Shown here: positions 38,701 through 53,700 of the stretch, piece by piece
Numbering within the stretch: position 1 is the stretch's first letter
Layout of the letters: every line of letters starts with the position of its first letter
Assembly (NCBI GenBank): GCA_947623455.1
Contig: OX392529.1
Coordinates: 6,820,001 to 6,884,000, forward strand
Origin: Mimachlamys varia
Taxonomy: Eukaryota > Mollusca > Bivalvia > Pectinida > Pectinidae
Reading direction: 5' to 3'
DNA: 64,000 nt
Translations under genes and position numbers: made by a program
The notes under the pieces: generated by a model
What the model saw: only the letters and a program-made list of their open reading frames with translations
The model's database searches: none
What the model was told of the DNA's origin: nothing

Positions 38701-41700
38701 ACCATTTTAAAACCTCCTGTTTACTTTTTAGGCAGTATCCAGTCCACTCAACAGTCCGATTCATTTGGAGAACCCAGAATTCCAAACTAGATGGTACTTT
38801 AAATATTTCCTCGGAAAATGTAAGTGTATATAGTTCACTTCCGTTTGTAGCACCAAATATAAACATCGCCGTCATATTTCCTTACTCGGAAACTCTTTGA
38901 AAAAAGCTGAAACAGCCATTTTAATCTAGTTACTGAAAACAGAGAATATCGACACAAGGGTGCGTCAACATCATAATCTTATATAATCGCGTTATTGGTT
39001 GTGGTTTTTTTTATTATTTTTATCGACATTATAGAATATTGATTGCCTTAACGGCATCACCAGTCTGTGTGTCCCTTCAGATGAAGGCAATATATATGCT
39101 TTAACGGTTGGAACCCAGAGACTCTCAGATCGTGATATTCGATATGGAAGTCAAGAATCTGCACTTAGACTTGTTTTAGTGATAGTAATGGTTTGAATCA
39201 AAGTCATTAAAACCTATTTTTTAAACGAACAGACAAAAACAACAAATAAATGTATCGGATTTAATTGTTTTATCATCCCAACTAGCAACACTATATTCAT
39301 TAATTCGGTTATTGACATTATAACACATTGTAGTTTTTTGGATTTACTGAACGTTTAAAAATATTAGTTATACACATGATTTTAGTTTATGGGTAGGTGT
39401 TGGAAGAGAGGAACTGGTTCAATAAGTAACAGCACGTGCTTTCTGTAAAGATAACTGTTACAGAAGTCGTTAACCCTGCATACATCGAGACAACAGAAAG
39501 GGTTCGAAATAGATGGTACAGTACACTGTACGTTTTACCCAAAAGAATGGATATCTTTGTTTTACAAATACCTATTACATGTAATGCCATATAATATTTG
39601 TATTTCAATATCAACAACGTCAGCCGGTACTTGTGTTTTCGTTAAAAGTTGTCGTTTGCGTTTGTTGTGATTACAAACTGTCACAACCTTGATCCTAACC
39701 TTTATATATTTGTATCGTAGTACACCAGAATTATGTGGGACTGGACGCTGAAAAGGAGTCGTACCTGTTGTCTGTCATAGTGACGGACGCTAACAATCAT
39801 AACGTGCCCCAGTACCGGGCGATACTCTGGCAGAGGTCGGTAAGTCAGGGCGGGTCAACTGATGCACTCACGCCGGGCGATACTCTGGCAGAGGTCGGTA
39901 AGTCAGGGCGGGTCAACTGATGCACTCACGCCGGGCGATACTCTGGCAGAAGTCAGGGCGGGTCAACTGATGCACTCACGCCGGGCGATACTCTGGCAGA
40001 GGTCGGTAAGTCAGGGCTGGTCAACTGATGCACTCACGCCGGGCGATACTCTGGCAGACGTCGGTAAATGTAAGTCAGGGCGGGTCAACTGATGCACTCA
40101 CGCCGGGCGATACTCTGGCAGAGGTCGGTAAGTCAGGGCGGGTCAACTGATGCACTCACGCCGGGCGATACTCTGGCAGAAGTCAGGGCGGGTCAACTGA
40201 TGCACTCACGCCGGGCGATACTCTGGCAGAGGTCGGTAAGTCAGGGCGGGTCAACTGATGCATTCACGCCGGGCGATACTCTGGCAGAAGTCGGTAAGTC
40301 AGGGCGGGTCAACTGATGCATTCACGCCGGGCGATACTCTGGCAGAGGTCGGTAAGTCAGGGCGGGTCAACTGATACACTCACGCCGGGCGATACTCTGG
40401 CAGAAGTCGGTAAGTCAGGGCGGGTCAACTGATACACTCACGCCGGGCGATACTCTGGCAGAAGTCGGTAAGTCAGGGCGGGTCAACTGATCCACTCACG
40501 CCGGGCGATACTCTGGCAGAAGTCGGTAAGTCAGGGCGGGTCAACTGATGCACTCACATGAGTTGACAATGCCGCAAAGGTAAGCTGGTTAGTATCTAGT
40601 TCGGAATCAGTCTCGTACTTTTGCAAGACTTACGGTGCGTGTTATGCTGGGATAAGGTACATTATATTAGTTGCCGAGTTGCGCTGTGACAGAGGTCGGC
40701 AGACAGTATGACAGAGGTGGATAGAGGCCTACACATAATGTACAATGTATATGTGGTAAGATAGTGGAAGGTAAGTGAGAGTATTCTTTAAGGCAAGCGA
40801 CGACTGTCAATATAATAACATCAACTGGAATCAGGCTTAATATACGACAAATGACTACCATAAATGGCACTTCATATTTCAATACTATTAGGGATGACAA
40901 CCGCTCGTGTTATTATAGTTTTAATTTCTGTAGAGCTGTATAAGGTGTCGCAATATAACAATTCCGTACAAACGACAATCACGTGTTCTTCTGAAACGTC
41001 CAAGGTACAGTCAGCTAACAACCAGTGTTAGATTGTACCGTCATCAACAACTAGTGTCAGATTGTATCGTCATCAACAACTAGTGTCAGATTGTACCGTC
41101 ATCGACAACTAGTGTCAGATTGTACCGTCATCAACAAATAGTGTCAGATTGTAACGTCATCGGCAACCAGTGTCAGATTGTACCGTCATCAACAACAAGT
41201 GTCAGATTGTACCATCATCAACAACTAGTGTCAGATTGTACCGTCATCGACAACTAGTGTCAGATTGTAACGTCATCGACAACTAGTGTCAGATTGTACC
41301 GTCATCGACAACTAGTGTCAGATTGTACCGTCATCGGCAACCAGTGTCAGATTGTACCGTCATCAACAACTAGGGTCATATTGTACCGTCATCAACAACT
41401 AGTGTCAGATTGTACCGTCATCGGCACCAGTGTCAGATTGTACCGTCATCGACAACCAGTGTCAGATTGTACCGTCATCAACAACTACTGTCAGATTGTA
41501 CCGTCATCGACAACTAGTGTCAGATTGTACCGTCATCGACAACTAGTGTCAGATTGTACCGTCATCGACAACTAGTGTCAGATTGTACCGTCATCGACAA
41601 CTAGTGTCAGATTGTACCGTCATCAACAACTAGTGTCAGATTGTACCGTCATCGACAACTAGTATCAGATTGTGCCGTCATCGACAACTAGTGTCAGATT

Positions 41701-44700
41701 GTACCGTCATCAACAACTAGTGTCAGATTGTACCGTCATCAACAACTAGTGTCAGATTGTAACGTCACCGACAACTGGTGTCAGATTGTATCGTCATCGA
41801 CAACTAGTGTCAGATTGTGCTGTCATCAACAACCAGTGTCAGATCGTACCGTCATCAACAACTAGTGTCATATTTTATCGTAATTCCATAAAATAGCAGT
41901 TAAAACCACGATGAGGTGGCACAGTATTACACCCCAATACATCTGCCAGCGTCGAATTCATTCCGTTGATGTTCTGTAAATTTTGATGGAACATTGCTGG
42001 ATTGATTTAAAACATTAAAACTTGAAAAGATAAATATCTTAAGAACTTCTTCTGAATAATCAGGAGTCCAATGGGATTTGGCCAATTGGTACCTGGAACG
42101 CATTGCTATAAATCCTCACTGCTACATACTTATGTTACGTATGTAAAATATTTCCAAAGTATTTACTTGGCAACAAGTACCTGTTCTTTAGAATTTCTGG
42201 AATAAATAGCATTGTCCTACTGTGAAGGTCACAGCGTTAAACTGAAGAAAAGCACAGTTAAACAGCATCGTCCTAATAACCAAGATACCAGGACCAATGG
42301 TATCTGGCTAGTGATTTCCTCAGTCTCGAATTGAAAGTAAGACAAACATCTATGTAATCTAGACTCCCAGTTCTCTTAATTGGCCCGTCAATAGTAGGAC
42401 TCGCCATATGTATGCTACATACTACTATTGTAATAATATCTGTATATTAGGAAGCGTTTACTTCTATTAAATTCTCTCTATTCAATTCTCTAAGTGTCAA
42501 ACTATACATGTATATTTCCTTTATGATTGAATCTCCAAGTGATCTTAGCCTTCAAGACTTCCATTCGACGGAATACATAATAAACAAATTGGATTGTATG
42601 ATATCTATAATACAAAGTGCATACGTAAACTCTATACTAAATACGTTTATTGTGTCAACAATATACAGTGACACTGTAAAGAATTAGATTCGTATGTATT
42701 TGATTAAAGGATAATCATTCAATCAAGACCTCTGATAGTAAACGAACCAAGTAAGTGATGGAACCCTCGAAACAAATATTGAACGTGGTATAATACACTG
42801 AGCATCATCACCAACTGTCAATTTAAATCCGTCTGTAGACGATTTCACTAGCGTCTACCTTTATTTATATCCGTCTGTGACAATTTCACTAGCGTCTACC
42901 TACATTTAAATCCGTCTGTGACAATTTCACTAACGTCTACTTACATTTAAATCCGTCTGTGACCATTTCACTAGCGTCTACCTACATTTAAATCCGTCTG
43001 TGACAATTTCACTAGCGTCTACCTACATTTAAATCCGTCTGTGACAATTTCACTAGCGTCTACCAACATTTAAATCCGTCTGTGACCATTTCACTAGCGT
43101 CTACCTACATTTAAATCCGTCTGTGACAATTTCACTAGCGTCTACCTACATTTAAATCCGTCTGTGACAATTTCACTAGCGTCTACCTACATTTAAATCC
43201 GTCTGTGACAATTTCACTAGCGTCTACCAACATTTAAATCCGTCTGTGACCATTTCACTAGCGTCTACCTACATTTAAATCCGTCTGTGACAATTTCACT
43301 AGCGTCTACCTACATTTAAATCCGTCCGTACACAATTTCACTAGCGTCTACCTACATTAAAATCCGTCCGTATACGATTTCACTAGCGTCTGCCTACATT
43401 AAAATCCGTCCGTATACGATTTCACTAGCGTCTACCTACATTAAAATCCGTCCGTATACGATTTCACTAGCGTCTACCTACATTAAAATCCGTCCGTATA
43501 CGATTTCACTAGCGTCTACCTACATTTAAATCCGTCCGTATACGATTTCACTAGCGTCTACCTACATTAAAATCCGTCCGTATACGATTTCACTAGCGTC
43601 TACCTACATTTAAATCCGTCCGTACACAATTTCACTAGCGTCTACCTACATTAAAATCCGTCTGTATACGATTTCACTAGCGTCTACCTACATTAAAATC
43701 CGTCCGTATACGATTTCACTAGCGTCTACCTACATTTAAATCCGTCCGTATACGATTTCACTAGCGTCCACCTACATTTAAATCTGTCAGTTTACGATTT
43801 CACTAGCGTCTACCTACATTTAAATCCGTTCGTATACGAGTTCATTAGAGCCTACATGTACCTACAATTTGACATGTACACGCTTCCACTAGCCTCAGAC
43901 TTGTTTTGATCAACTGTTTTTGGCATTATCATACTCATTTGAATCGGCAGCGTATCTAACCTGCGCCTTATCGTGCAGCGATAACAATCACTTTCACCAG
44001 ATTTACACATTAGCGGTACTTAAGTCTGGTTAACAGCACTCATCCTAATTAACTACAGATTACTTCAGCAACAACTCCCATTAGAGTCCTTCCTTATCCT
44101 ATTTTGTACAATCAGAAATAAAATGTGCAAGCGTCAGACTTGATTTCTTCCATTATGATATAGCGTCTATGGGCACCCCCACCCCCACCCCCTCACACAC
44201 ACATTCTCTACATTTCTTCATACCTTAATTAGTGCCAGATTGATGATTTATCAATTGTATAAACAGTTTTGCTGTAATTACCACCATATACTGGTAGTGT
44301 ATCTGGTTTCAGAAGCTTCCTTAGAAATGCGTTCAAGAAAACAAACCCAAAGGTCTGTCTGTAAAATTATCATTATCATATACACGAAGCTGTAAGGTCC
44401 AAGGTGGGGATGGAGTGCTATTTCATCCTGATTTCGTGAACTGATTCATTTTTCAGTAAAGGGAATAAAACCTAGATGATATCTGTAATGGAATATTTGA
44501 GTTCCCAGTTGAAGAATTTAGGTTTTACATCTGATGAATCTGTTCCGAATTTCCACGTCTTTTCAAATTGGAAAATATACTATTTGTTGTTACCTTCAAT
44601 ATACAGACGATCGGGAACCATTAGGTTGAGGAATGGAATCTGTATAATATATGTTATATTAGATGTATATGTGTGATTTTGTGTACAAACCTTTCATTGT

Positions 44701-47700
44701 TAGGGTGCCAAAAGAATCAGCCTTCCTTACAATCCAAACAAGCCGCAGACTGTCAAAGGTATCATCAGGTACGTACATCCCAAACGGACCAGTCAGGTAA
44801 ATATCAAAGAAAACTCCAGTACGTAAAGATATCATCAGGTACGTACATCCCAAACTGACCAGTCAGGTAAATATCAAAGAAAACTCCAGTACGTAAAGGT
44901 ATCATCAGGTACGTACATCCCAAACTGACCAGTCAGGTAAATATCAAAGAAAACTCCGGTACGTAAGGTATCATCAGGTACGTACATCCCAAACTGACCA
45001 GTCAGGTAAATATCAAAGAAAACTCCAGTACGTAAAGGTATCATCAGGTACGTACATCCCAAACTGACCAGTCAGGTAAATATCAAAGAAAACTCCAGTA
45101 CGTAAAGGTATCATCAGGTACGTACATCCCAAACTGACCAGTCAGGTAAATATCAAAGAAAACTCCAGTACGTAAAGATATCATCAGGTACGTACATCCC
45201 AAACGGACCAGTCAGGTAAATATCAAAGAAAACTCCTGTACGTAAATGTATCATCAGGTACGTACCAGTCAGGTAAATATCAAAGAAAACTCCAGTACGT
45301 AATTGTATCATCAGGTACGTACATCCCAAACGGACCAGTCAGGTAAATATCAAAGAAAACTCCAGTATGTAAAGGTGTTATTCCATGGTTCACAAATCTG
45401 AACATTTTCACGTAACTTTACTAGTTCCTATATGTAGGCAGGCCTTCTGCTGTTTTAGGCGTGTGTGGGTGGCCTTGTAAAGACTGAGGGAAGTTATATT
45501 TCTAGTCTGTCATTAAATTGTATTTCTCATTTTATACGACCAATATCATTTTGTTTTTGCTATATGTCCTTACTTCTCCTATGGATATTTGATCTCGTTT
45601 TATCATATTTTAAAACTTTAGTATACTATACAAGTTTATTGTTTCTACGATATGCAAATTAATGTTGCCATGTACATTCTTGTAAATTGTATTTACAACT
45701 CAAATTCCGATTCGATGGAACCAGATTTTAAAAATATTCGCAAGTTTGGAAATATGTTATATCACAATTTTACTTTACCTATAAAATAGATGTATTCAAT
45801 TTTTAATAAGAAAGACTGGCCATGGCTTCTATGTTTAGAAAAAATTAGGGAATACCAAGGCGCCAAAGAAACCTAATCAGAAGTCGAAATATATTTAACT
45901 AGAGACAACATATGGACAAAGTTAATATCTACACAAACACCGATGAAAAAGTACAAGAGAATAAGTCCAGGTGTTCCGGAAGGGTTAGCGTTTTCTGCTT
46001 AATCTGCCGCCATATAATCGTCCATAGTCTTGATCAAAATGCATCTATATTTAGTGTCATAGAATAACGAATCAACTGGAACATGTAAACACTTAACTTG
46101 GGGAAGTAGGGATGTAACTATCAAGAACGGGAAGTTCAAGCTTTGACTAATAACCAAATTGTAAACTTCATATGTCTCTCGATCCAAAACGTTTCTCGTA
46201 TTGAAAACAAGTATAAACACAGGTCCAAAATTCAATTTTCACAGCCCTTTACGGCTGTATTCAATATGTTTCACAGCCCTTTACGGCTTTATTCAATATG
46301 TTTCACACCAACCCTTTACGGTTTTAGTCATTATGTCTCATAGCCATTTACGGCTTTATTTAATATGTTTCACAGCCCTTTACAGCTTTATTCAATATGT
46401 TTCACAGCCCTTTACGGCTTTATTCAATATGTTTCACAGCCCTTTACGGCTGTATTCAATATGTTTCACAACCCTTAACGGCTTTATTCAATATGTTTCA
46501 CACCAACCCTTTACGGTTTTAGTCATTATGTCTCACAGCCCTTTACAGCTTTATTCAATATGTTTCACAGCCCTTTACAGCTTTATTCAATATGTTTCAC
46601 AGCCCTTTACGGCTTTATTCAATAAGTTTCACAGCCCTTTACGGCTTTAGTAAATATATTTCTCAGATATCCCCTATCATTTTAAGGCTTTATTGTTCAA
46701 TAATCTATAGTTCACAGATATTACATGTCGTGCTTCGATAGGAAAAGATTATCTCATGTCAATAGATAAAACATCAAATTAATTTTACATTTTTTTTTAT
46801 TTGAAAGGTTGCGAATAATATTTCAGAATTTCACACACAAATACGCACACACATCAAACCACACGAACTTATAGCCAACACTGTATATTGTAGTTCTTAA
46901 CACCGTCTTCAGGTTTAGTAGGTACAAACAAACGTGTTTGTGACAACTTTTGGTTGTATTATATAGTCATCTCTGCTGACATCCCGAACATGTTGATCCG
47001 ATAGTGGCGACATAAATCGGCCGGTGTTAGATTGCTGAACTATACTAAATGTAGGAGACTCTTTAAGGAGTCATTAAGTTCCCCTGTCCCCACACAGTGA
47101 CACTTACACTGTAATACCTTCTGATAATACGACCGACAAAGTAAATGTATAACAATATCTTATATCTACACACCTCGTCTGTTGATGTAGATAGGTTTAT
47201 CATAAATAAATAATTGGTTTTGTTTATATCGAATTTTATGCTTATTTGCAGTCATTTTGATAACTCGCGGATAGACAAGGTACCCAAAGAACTGTTCGAC
47301 CCTGAGATTCAGAAAGAACTGCTTGTACTAGAGGAACAGGAGGTGAGTACGACCGTAACCCACTACAGGCCCCGTATATCAAGGTGATATGACCAAATAT
47401 AGAGGTACAGTATGACCAATAGGCCTCACTAGACTTACTGTATGAAGTACAATTTCATGTAGGCATGCTTGAGATAACCGTTATTGGCCTAACTAGACTT
47501 ACTGTATGAAGTACAATTTGATCCAAATCAAGGTAGGCCTGCTTGAGATATCCTTTATAGCCCTCACTTGACTTACTGTATGAATTACAATTTAATGTAG
47601 GCATACTGGAGATAATCGTTATAGGCCTAACTAGACTTACTGTATGAAGTACAATTTGACCCAATTCAAGGTAGGCCTGCTTGAGATATCCTTTATAGCC

Positions 47701-50700
47701 CTCACTAGACTTACTGTATGAAGTACAATTTAATGTAGGCATACTGGAGATAATCGTTATAGGCCTAACTAGACTTACTGTATGAAGTACAATTTGACCC
47801 AAGGTAGGCCTGCTTGAGATATCCTTTATAGCCCTCACTAGACTTACTGTATGAAGTACAATTTAATGTAGGCATACTGGAGATAATCGTTATAGGCTTA
47901 ACTAGATCTACTGTATGAAGTACAATTTGACCCAATTCAAGGTAGGCCTGCTTGAGATATCCTTTATAGCCCTCACTAGACTTGCTGTATGAAGTACAAT
48001 TTGACCGAATGTAGGCTAACTATAACAACTACAGTTTGCCTCAAGGTAGAGACGTTGTAAAAGGTAAGTTTTTGCTCGTCGTTTGGCCTACTCTACAGGG
48101 ATATTGTTGACCAAGTATGGCCACACTGTAACAAGTTAAATTGGTCGCTCTGTAGGCGCTTTGGTATGGTTGGCATTTAATAGTATATTTTCCCGCATGT
48201 CTGTATATTGGATGAAGGTAAGATTTTGATACCGTTAAGTTTGACCCCTTACAGATAATGATAAACTTGGTTAATTTGACCAGGCGTTGGCATAGTTAGG
48301 CCCATTCTACAATGTATGTACAGCTAAGCGTGGCCCTTTGCAGGCTTTACAAGTTTAATATGACCAACGGTAAGCATAAAACATTAATATAATTTTATTT
48401 TGTTTGAAACAAGCTTTTTCATTGGTTTAAAAAAAATATCTTATAAGCCCATAACGTAAAAAATGACGTCGCCGTTTATAACGTCGCTTTTGATTGGGTG
48501 ATGCAGGAGCGTATTAATTTGAAAGATAATAGAGTCCATCAATAAAGGGAACTTTCGCAGGGTATAAATTAAATTATAAGGTTTAACTTAAATCTAATTT
48601 CTATGTTATGGGGTTATAACACCAAAAACCGCAATGTACTCTCCTCATAAACCGATTCGCGGTTTATTTAGAGTACACTCCGGTTTTTTGGGTTATACCT
48701 CTATAACGAAGAAATTAGATTCAAGTTAATCATTAATTAACATCATAACACTGTAGATTGAATGAAGTTAAGTCCATTCTATGATTATGTCTAATTGAAG
48801 TGTGACCCATTGAAGGTTTAATATTTCAGGTTGCTTTGACTAACCGTTTACACAATGCATTGGAATGTATGCTGTATTGAATTAACTTCAGTGCAGCACG
48901 CTAGAGTTGACCGTTTGTTTATGTATTGTGTAATAACGACATAGTTGCACGTAGAATTTCTGGAACCATTATTGAAGCTCTTTAAACGACTTTGTCGAAG
49001 CAGCATGACCTCTTGGTTGTCATTATCATTGACATGAAGGAACTCGATCTTGTATCAAACACAGGTTTAGGAAATGTATTTAGGTCAAATCAGCGTGGAC
49101 AAACAGCAGGACATACTCTGTCGAAACTATGAGGTCCGACTACGATCTAATTACGGTGTAGCAGCATCAAAACAGCATTTCATATTATCAGGTTGTAACA
49201 GCGGAAATACAGCAGACTAGTAGAGTCAACGACATGACAGCGTGGAACCTCTGACATTGTGTACATTCTACAAACAACAACACTACATTCTACTAACGAC
49301 ACTACGTTCTACTAACAACAACACTACATTCTACTAACGACAACACTACATTCTACTAACAACGACACTACATTCTACTAATAACACTACATTCTACTTA
49401 CAGCAACACTACAGTATACTACTAACAACACTACATTCTACTAACAACGACACTATATTCTAGTAATAACACTACATTCTACTTACAGCAACTCTACATT
49501 CTACTAACAACAACACTATATTCTACTTACAACACTACATTCTACTAACAACAACACTTCGTTCTACTAACAACACTACGTTCTACTTACAACAACACTT
49601 CGTTCTACTAACAACACTACGTTCTACTTACAACAACACTACATTCTACTAACAACACTACATTCTACTAACAACAACACTACATTCTACTAAAACAACA
49701 CTACATTCTACTAACAACAACACTACATTGTACTAACAACAACACTACGTTCTACTAACAACAACACTACATTCTACTAACAACAACACTACATTGTACT
49801 AACAATAACACTACATTATACTTCCAACAACACTACATTCTACTAACAACAACACTACATTCTACTAACAACACCACTACATTGTACTAACAACAACACT
49901 ACATTGTACTAACAACACTACATTGTACTAACAACGACACTACATTGTACTAACAACAACACTACATTGTATTAACAACGACACTACATTGTACTAACAA
50001 CAACACTACATTCTACTTACAACAACACTACATTGTACTAACAATAACACTACATTCTACTAACAGCAACACTACATTCTACTAACAACAACACTACATT
50101 GTACTAACAACAATACTACATTGTACTAACAACACTAAATTGTACTAACAACAAAACTACATTCTACTAACAACAACACTATATTATACTAACAATAACA
50201 CTACATTGTACTAACAACGACACTACATTGTACTAACAACACCACTACATTGTACTAACAACAACACTACATTGTACTAACAACAACACTACATTCTACT
50301 TACAACAACACTACATTCTACTAACAACACTACATTCTACTTACAACAACATTACATTGTACTAACAACGACACTACATTGTACTAACAACAACAATACA
50401 TTCTACTAACAACACTACGTTCTACTAACAACACTACGTTCTACTAACAACACTACATTCTACTAACAACAACACTACATTGTACTAACAACAACACTAC
50501 ATTCTACTAACAACACTACGTTATACTAACAACACTACATTCTACTAACAACAACACTACATTGTACTAACAACAACACTACATTGTACTAACAACAACA
50601 CTACATTGTACTAACAACACTAAATTGTACTAACAACAAAACTACATTCTACTAACAACAACACTATATTATACTAACAATAACACTACATTGTACTAAC

Positions 50701-53700
50701 AACGACACTACATTGTACTAACAACACCACTACATTGTACTAACAACAACACTACATTGTACTAACAACAACACTACATTCTACTTACAACAACACTACA
50801 TTCTACTAACAACACTACATTCTACTTACAACAACATTACATTGTACTAACAACGACACTACATTGTACTAACAACAACACTACATTCTACTAACAACAC
50901 TACGTTCTACTAACAACACTACGTTCTACTAACAACACTACATTCTACTAACAACAACACTACATTGTACTAACAACAACACTACGTTCTACTAACAACA
51001 CTACATTCTACTAACAACAACACTACATTGTACTAACAACAACACTACATTCTACTAACAACACTACATTGTACTAACAACAACGCCACTTTCTACTAAC
51101 AACAACACTACATTCTACTTACAACAACACTACATTCTACTAACAACAACACTACATTCTACTAACAACACTACATTCTACTTACAACAACACTACATTC
51201 TACTAACAACACCACTACATTGTACTAACAACAACACTACATTCTACTAACAACACTACGTTCTACTTACAACAACACTACATTCTACTAGCAACACTAC
51301 GTTCTACTAACAACACCACTACATTGTACTAACAACAACACTACATTCTACTTACAACAACGCCACTTTCTACTAACAACAACACTTCATTGTACTTACA
51401 ACAACACTACATTCTACTAACAACACCACTACATTGTACTAACAACACTACATTGTACTAACAACAACACTACATTGTACTAACAACAACACTACATTCT
51501 ACTTACAACGACACTACATTCTACTAACAACAACACTACATTCTACTAACAACAACACTACATTGTACTTACAACAACACTACATTCTACTAACAACACC
51601 ACTACATTATACTTCCAACAACACTACATTCTACTAACAACAACGCCACTTTCTACTAACAACAACACTACATTCTACTAACAACAACGCCACTTTCTAC
51701 TAACAACAACACTACATTCTACTTACAACAACACTACATTATACTAACAACACCACTACATTGTACTAACAACAACACTACATTCTACTAACAACAACGC
51801 CACGTTCTACCTATAACAACAACACTACATTCTACTTACAACAACACTACATTCTACTTACAACAACACTACATTCTACTAACAACAACACTACATTGTA
51901 CTAACAATAACACTACATTGTACTAACAACAACAATACATTCTACTAACAACAACACTATATTATACTAACAATAACACTACATTGTACTAACCACAACA
52001 CTACATTGTACTAACAACAACACTACATTGTACTAACAACAACACTACATTCTACTAACAACAACACTATATTATACTAACAATAACACTACATTGTACT
52101 AACCACAACACTACATTGTACTAACAACAACACTATATTGTACTAACAACACTTCATTGTACTAACAACAACACTACATTCTACTTACAACAACACTATA
52201 TTATACTAACAATAACACTGCATTGTACTAACAACAACACTACATTGTACTAACAACACCACTACATTGTACTAACAATAACACTACATTGTACTAACAA
52301 CACTATATTGTACTAACAACAACACTACATTCTACTAACAACAACACTACATTGTACAAATAACAACACTACATTCTACTAACAACACCACTAAATTGTA
52401 CTAACAACAACACTATATTCTACTAACAACAACGCCATTTTCTACTAACAACAACACTACATTCTACTTACAACAACACTACATTCTTCTTACCACAACA
52501 CTACATTCTACTTACAACTACACTACATTCTACTAACAACAACACTACATTGTAATAACAATAACACTACATTGTACTAACAACAACACTACATTCTACT
52601 AACAACACCACTACATTGTACTAACAACACTACATTGTACTAACAACAACACTACATTGTACTAATAACAACACTACATTCTACTAACAATAACACTGCA
52701 TTGTACTAACAACAACACTAAATTGTACTAACAATAACACTACATTGTACTAACAACAACACTACATTCTACTAACAACACCACTACATTGTACTAACAA
52801 CAACACTACATTGTACTAATAACAACACTACATTCTACTAACAATAACACTGCATTGTACTAACAACAACACTACATTCTACTAACAACAACACTACATT
52901 GTACTAACAACAACACTACATTCTACTAACAACACCACTACATTGTACTAACAACACCACTACATTGTACTAACAACAACACTACATTCTACTAACAACA
53001 CCACTACATTGTACTAACAACAACACTACATTCTACTAACAACAACACTACATTGTACTAACAACAACACTACATTCTACTAACAACAACACTACATTGT
53101 ACTAACAACAACACTACATTCTACTAACAACACCACTACATTGTACTAACAACGACACTACATTGTACTAACAACACCACTACATTCTACTAACAACACT
53201 ACATTCTACTAACAACGACACTACATTCTACTAACAACGACACTACATTCTACTAATAACACTACATTCTACTTACAGCAACACTACATTCTACTAACAA
53301 CAACACTACATTCTACTAATAACACAACATTCTACTTACAGCAACAATACATTCTACTAACAACAACACTGCATTCTACTTACAACACTACATTCTACTA
53401 ACAACAACACTACATTCTACTAACTACAACAATACATTCTACTTACAACAGCACTACATTCTACTAACAACACCACTACATTGTACTTACAATAACACTA
53501 CATTCTACTAACAACAACACCACTTTCTACTAACAACAACACTACATTCTACTTACAACACTACATTATACTAACGACAACACTACATTCTACTAACAAC
53601 ACTACTACATTCTACTAACAACAACACTATATTATACTAACAACAACACTACATTCTACTAACAAACGGTCAAAATATTTCTGCTCTAGAACACGTAATG

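Noticed and set aside
38619..38900. 93- and 83-codon frames overlapping exon 3
   Set aside because: They are out of phase with the conserved [10 protein letters not shown] reading and ignore the splice sites.
39735..40316. Frames with [20 protein letters not shown] repeats
   Set aside because: Only the first copy is exon 4; the rest is the 58-bp junction repeat in intron 4 and runs into TGA.
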